From assembly GCA_900756945.1 (NCBI GenBank), contig CAAELZ010000073.1, positions 1 through 25,847 of the forward strand: 25,847 bases of DNA, read 5' to 3'. The stretch comes from an uncultured Collinsella sp. GTDB taxonomy: Bacteria; Actinomycetota; Coriobacteriia; Coriobacteriales; Coriobacteriaceae. Positions 23,715 through 25,847 of the stretch are shown here, one piece after another. A model generated the notes under the pieces. It did no database searches. It was given only the letters and a program-made list of their open reading frames with translations, and was not told the origin of the DNA. The translations under genes were made by a program, and so were the position numbers. Position 1 is the first letter of the stretch; each line of letters opens with the position of its first letter.

Positions 23715-24542
23715 TTGATAAAGCTCATCCTCGCAGACATGGACGGGACCCTGCTGCCGTTTGGCTCAAGGGTCGTATCGGAGCGCACGCACAGCGCGAT
23801 TCTTTCGGCGCTCGATGCGGGCATCGCGTTCGGCCCCGCAAGCGGGCGCGACTACGCCGACCTGGCCGATGCCTTTGACGGCGACGCGCGCTGTTTCTCG
23901 ACCGGCATCATGGCCAACGGAAAGAAGGTCTTCTCCAGCGGCGAACTCGTGTTCAAAAAGACGCTCTCGACGGAGGCCCTCGTCAAGCTCGATAGCGCTG
24001 TACGCCCCTACGCGGGGACGTCACTCTGGCTAGTCGCCGATGTCGATGAGACAGGCAAGCGCTGCGAGCAGTTCCTCTGCGCCGTCGAGCCTGGCGACGA
24101 ATTCGCCCTGGAAGTCGTTAAGGACTCCGGAAGAGACATGGCGCTCGGAGACGTGCCCACGAACCGTGACGTCATAACCGCCGGCATCTTCGTCAACGTC
24201 AGCTCCGCCCCGACGGAAGTCGTTCGGAGTCGATGCAAGGAAGCCTGCCCAGAACTTGATTTCCCCTCGCCCGTCCCATTCTTCCTCGATGTTGTTCCGG
24301 CTGGCTGGAGCAAGGTAAACGGACTCGACGCGCTTCTCGGCAGCCTTGGGGTCACGCTGGACGAGGTCGCTTTTATCGGAGACTCGGAAAACGACGTGAC
24401 GCTCCTCGAAAAGGTGCCGAACTCCTACGCAGTCGCGGGCGCGATGCCGGAGGCGAAGGCCGCAGCCCATCACCTGATCGGGGACGCGGCCGAGGACTCC
24501 GTCGCGAAGTTCATCGAACAGATTGTCCAGCAGCGAGGCTAG
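23715..24542 (+). CDS. Cof-type HAD-IIB sugar phosphatase
   Basis: The start is TTG at 23715, about 5 bases after GGGAGG; no ATG fits. The 275-residue protein has the nucleophile motif DMDGT (Asp8, Asp10), FGPASGRDY, a type IIB cap, the Lys of motif III in VVPAGWSKVNGL and motif IV GDSENDVTLL. Such enzymes dephosphorylate sugar phosphates and keep them from building up to toxic levels. Here it is the second gene of the rpiR-type transcript, so it is probably co-regulated with the PTS. It is clearly different in sequence from the Cof remnant at 15082. Confidence 0.93.
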   Translation: MIKLILADMDGTLLPFGSRVVSERTHSAILSALDAGIAFGPASGRDYADLADAFDGDARCFSTGIMANGKKVFSSGELVFKKTLSTEALVKLDSAVRPYAGTSLWLVADVDETGKRCEQFLCAVEPGDEFALEVVKDSGRDMALGDVPTNRDVITAGIFVNVSSAPTEVVRSRCKEACPELDFPSPVPFFLDVVPAGWSKVNGLDALLGSLGVTLDEVAFIGDSENDVTLLEKVPNSYAVAGAMPEAKAAAHHLIGDAAEDSVAKFIEQIVQQRG

Positions 24543-24594
24543 GGTTCCGCCAGCGTGGCATACGCCGTGCGCCTCGTCATCCGTTCGTGGCGCG

Positions 24595-24744
24595 CTACCT
24601 CGTGACGATCCAGAGCGTAGGCATCGTCGCGACGCCGATGCCTACGATGAGCGCGACCCACAGGACGCGGACCACGGGGTTCATGTCGCCCGCCACCGCC
24701 ATGTCGTTCGCGTGCCAGAACCAGCTCTCGTTTGCCTTGCGCAT
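24595..24744 (-). CDS. Small single-pass membrane protein (49 residues)
   Basis: The ATG at 24744 is 6 bases after GGGAG. The peptide starts MRKANESWFWHANDMAVAGD and has one hydrophobic helix from about residue 24 to 47 (VVRVLWVALIVGIGVATMPT), ending in TR. The helix codons hold an 11-bp perfect inverted repeat (24616-24626 with 24636-24646). It is convergent with the HAD gene (52 bases apart). I do not recognise the family. The ribosome site and the clear membrane helix support a real gene, at the right margin of the sugar island. Confidence 0.55.
   Translation of the reverse strand: MRKANESWFWHANDMAVAGDMNPVVRVLWVALIVGIGVATMPTLWIVTR
24616..24646. repeat. Inverted repeat inside the small membrane protein gene
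   Basis: CGTAGGCATCG and CGATGCCTACG are perfect complements around a 9-base loop. Inside a coding region this is unusual and could influence translation or act as a 3'-end structure for the convergent HAD transcript. Confidence 0.6.
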
Positions 24745-24962
24745 GATGCTCTCCCTTAGCCTCGATTACGCCATCTATGGTCGAGCAATCGCAGGTCACG
24801 TGCCATGGATTTGCCCTACGCCCAGCTTTCAGTTCTGTAAGGCGGCGGGAGCCTGTGCGAGGCCCCGAGTCCTGAGGCTGTTGCAATGAAAATGGGGATC
24901 AAGGAGCACGCATCAATCATATGGGTTCCTTTCGAGGGCGATGGCAAACGAAGCATCCATCA

Positions 24963-24968
24963 TATAAT
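24963..24968 (+). promoter_or_regulatory. -10 element before the methyltransferase gene
   Basis: TATAAT is perfect and sits 27 bases before the ATG. At 17 bases upstream only GATGGC is found, so the -35 is weak. Transcription would begin near 24975. Confidence 0.5.
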
Positions 24969-24995
24969 GGAGCGACGCAACCAGAGAGGTCACCC

Positions 24996-25847
24996 ATGGA
25001 ATTTTATGCAAGCTGCCCCGAGGGCTTTGAATCCGCACTCGCCGACGAGCTCAAGTGGCTCGGGCTTTCGCATGTCCGCCGCCTGAAGGGCCGCGCTACG
25101 TTTGAGGGCGAGCTCGAAGAAGGCTACCGCGCCTGCCTGTGGTCGCGCCTGGCGAGCCGCGTGTTTGTGGTGCTTGGGCGCTTTGAGGCGCAGGATGCCG
25201 ATGAGCTGTACAACGGCGTTTACGACATCGCCTGGGAGAGCATCGTTCGCCCCGGCGCCACCATCGCAATCACCGCCCGCGGCGTGACCGAGCAGCTGCG
25301 CAACACGCGCTTCTCGGCCCTGCGCGCCAAGGACGCGCTGTGCGACCGTCTGGCCGAGACCACGGGCCGTCGCGCCGATGTCGACGCCGCCGATCCCGAC
25401 GTTCACCTGCTGCTTTCGCTGCGCCAGCGCCGCGCGAGCATTAGCCTAGATCTTTCGGGCGACCCGCTGTTCAAGCGCCTGCCGCCCGCCGCGACCCGCG
25501 CCGGCGAGGGCACACACGTGCTGCGCCCCGATTACGCCGCCCTGGTGCTGGCGCAGGTCGGCTGGGCTGCATTGTGCGAGCGCGAGCTGACGGCCGACGA
25601 TTACGAGAATGAAGCTCTGCCCACACTGGTCGACGCCTCGTGCGCCGGCGGCGGCCTGCTGCTGGAGGCAGTGAATATCCTAACCGACCGCGCTCCGGGC
25701 GCCGCCCGCGAGCACTGGGGCTTTGAGGGCTGGCAGTTGCACGACGCCGCCCTGTGGGAGCAGCTGCGTGCCGAGGCGCGCGAGCGCGAGACGGCGGCAC
25801 GCGAGCGCCAGGCGCGCATCGTTGCCGTGGATGTTGACCCCGCCGCC
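24996..25847 (+). CDS. rlmL: RlmL-type 23S rRNA methyltransferase, N-terminal part
   Basis: The ATG at 24996 follows AGAGAGGT. The first 284 residues are in the window and the frame runs off its end. They contain MEFYASCPEGFESALADELK, the start of a THUMP domain (LYRACLW-like YRACLWSRLASRV, then NTRFSALRAKDALCDRL), and the beginning of the N6/N2 methylase fold with LDLSGDPLFKR and VDASCAGGGLLLEA (S-adenosylmethionine loop, usually DPxCGSGT). The enzyme methylates a guanine of 23S rRNA (G2445 in E. coli), and a second methyltransferase domain (RlmK) is expected beyond the window. The D-A-S-C-A-G-G-G variant is slightly divergent. It is a core gene and marks the right flank of the sugar island. 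Confidence 0.9.
   Translation, partial: MEFYASCPEGFESALADELKWLGLSHVRRLKGRATFEGELEEGYRACLWSRLASRVFVVLGRFEAQDADELYNGVYDIAWESIVRPGATIAITARGVTEQLRNTRFSALRAKDALCDRLAETTGRRADVDAADPDVHLLLSLRQRRASISLDLSGDPLFKRLPPAATRAGEGTHVLRPDYAALVLAQVGWAALCERELTADDYENEALPTLVDASCAGGGLLLEAVNILTDRAPGAAREHWGFEGWQLHDAALWEQLRAEARERETAARERQARIVAVDVDPAA

Noticed and set aside
15430..24750. Sugar island as a prophage or integrative element
   Set aside because: No integrase, transposase, phage gene, tRNA or direct-repeat ends were found; only the truncated neighbour suggests insertion.
24539..24889. Two overlapping 100-115 codon frames at the right of the HAD gene
   Set aside because: Neither has a ribosome site or domain; the 49-codon minus-strand frame explains the region better.

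Overview
The window is GC-rich, uses Shine-Dalgarno starts throughout, and carries gene families and small palindromic repeats that suggest a gut Coriobacteria genome, most likely Collinsella. The assignment rests on overall impression (codon use, Tex, an RlmL-type methyltransferase, FCT-like pilus genes, DUF6273-type debris) and not on a marker gene. No rRNA, tRNA, CRISPR array, integrase or transposase was seen.

Region 1 (about 1-6280, minus strand) is a four-gene sortase-pilus operon: a large surface adhesin, a signal-peptidase-like protein, a two-domain FctA-type pilin and a class B sortase. The order and the details match the Streptococcus pyogenes FCT pilus layout (cpa-sipA-fctA-srtC). 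The signal-peptidase-like protein has Glu and Gly where an active enzyme has Ser and Lys, with the same 37-residue spacing I recall for the inactive S. pyogenes SipA. The adhesin reading frame is broken at a run of seven G between its signal peptide and its mature part, so it looks OFF here and could be phase variable. Near-identical 57-bp repeats flank the operon; each contains the stop codon of the gene it touches.

Region 2 (6277-10829) is a divergent catabolic cluster. A LysR regulator on the minus strand faces a short-chain dehydrogenase, an OFA-type MFS transporter and a Gfo/Idh/MocA oxidoreductase on the plus strand. The set imports an unknown small molecule and oxidises it; the substrate cannot be read from the sequence.

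Region 3 (10830-15340) holds the RNA-binding protein Tex, preceded by a 162-bp element with 35-bp inverted ends, then about 0.9 kb without an intact gene (hairpins, a broken DUF6273-like fragment), a transaldolase/fructose-6-phosphate aldolase and the truncated C-terminus of a Cof-type HAD phosphatase.

Region 4 (about 15430-24750) looks like an inserted sugar-catabolism island. On the minus strand, in transcription order, are an MFS transporter, a class II ketose-bisphosphate aldolase of the KbaY/GatY/YdjI type, mannose-family PTS IIA, IIB, IIC and IID, an aldo-keto reductase and an HSL-type esterase. Divergently transcribed are an RpiR-family regulator and a second Cof-type HAD phosphatase, with a 25-bp perfect palindrome between. 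The inferred logic is PTS uptake and phosphorylation, redox adjustment by the aldo-keto reductase and aldolase cleavage, with the esterase removing an acyl group. No glycosidase, isomerase or sugar kinase is present. A 49-residue membrane protein lies at the right edge.

Region 5 (24963-25847) is the start of a THUMP-domain 23S rRNA methyltransferase (RlmL type), cut by the window end.
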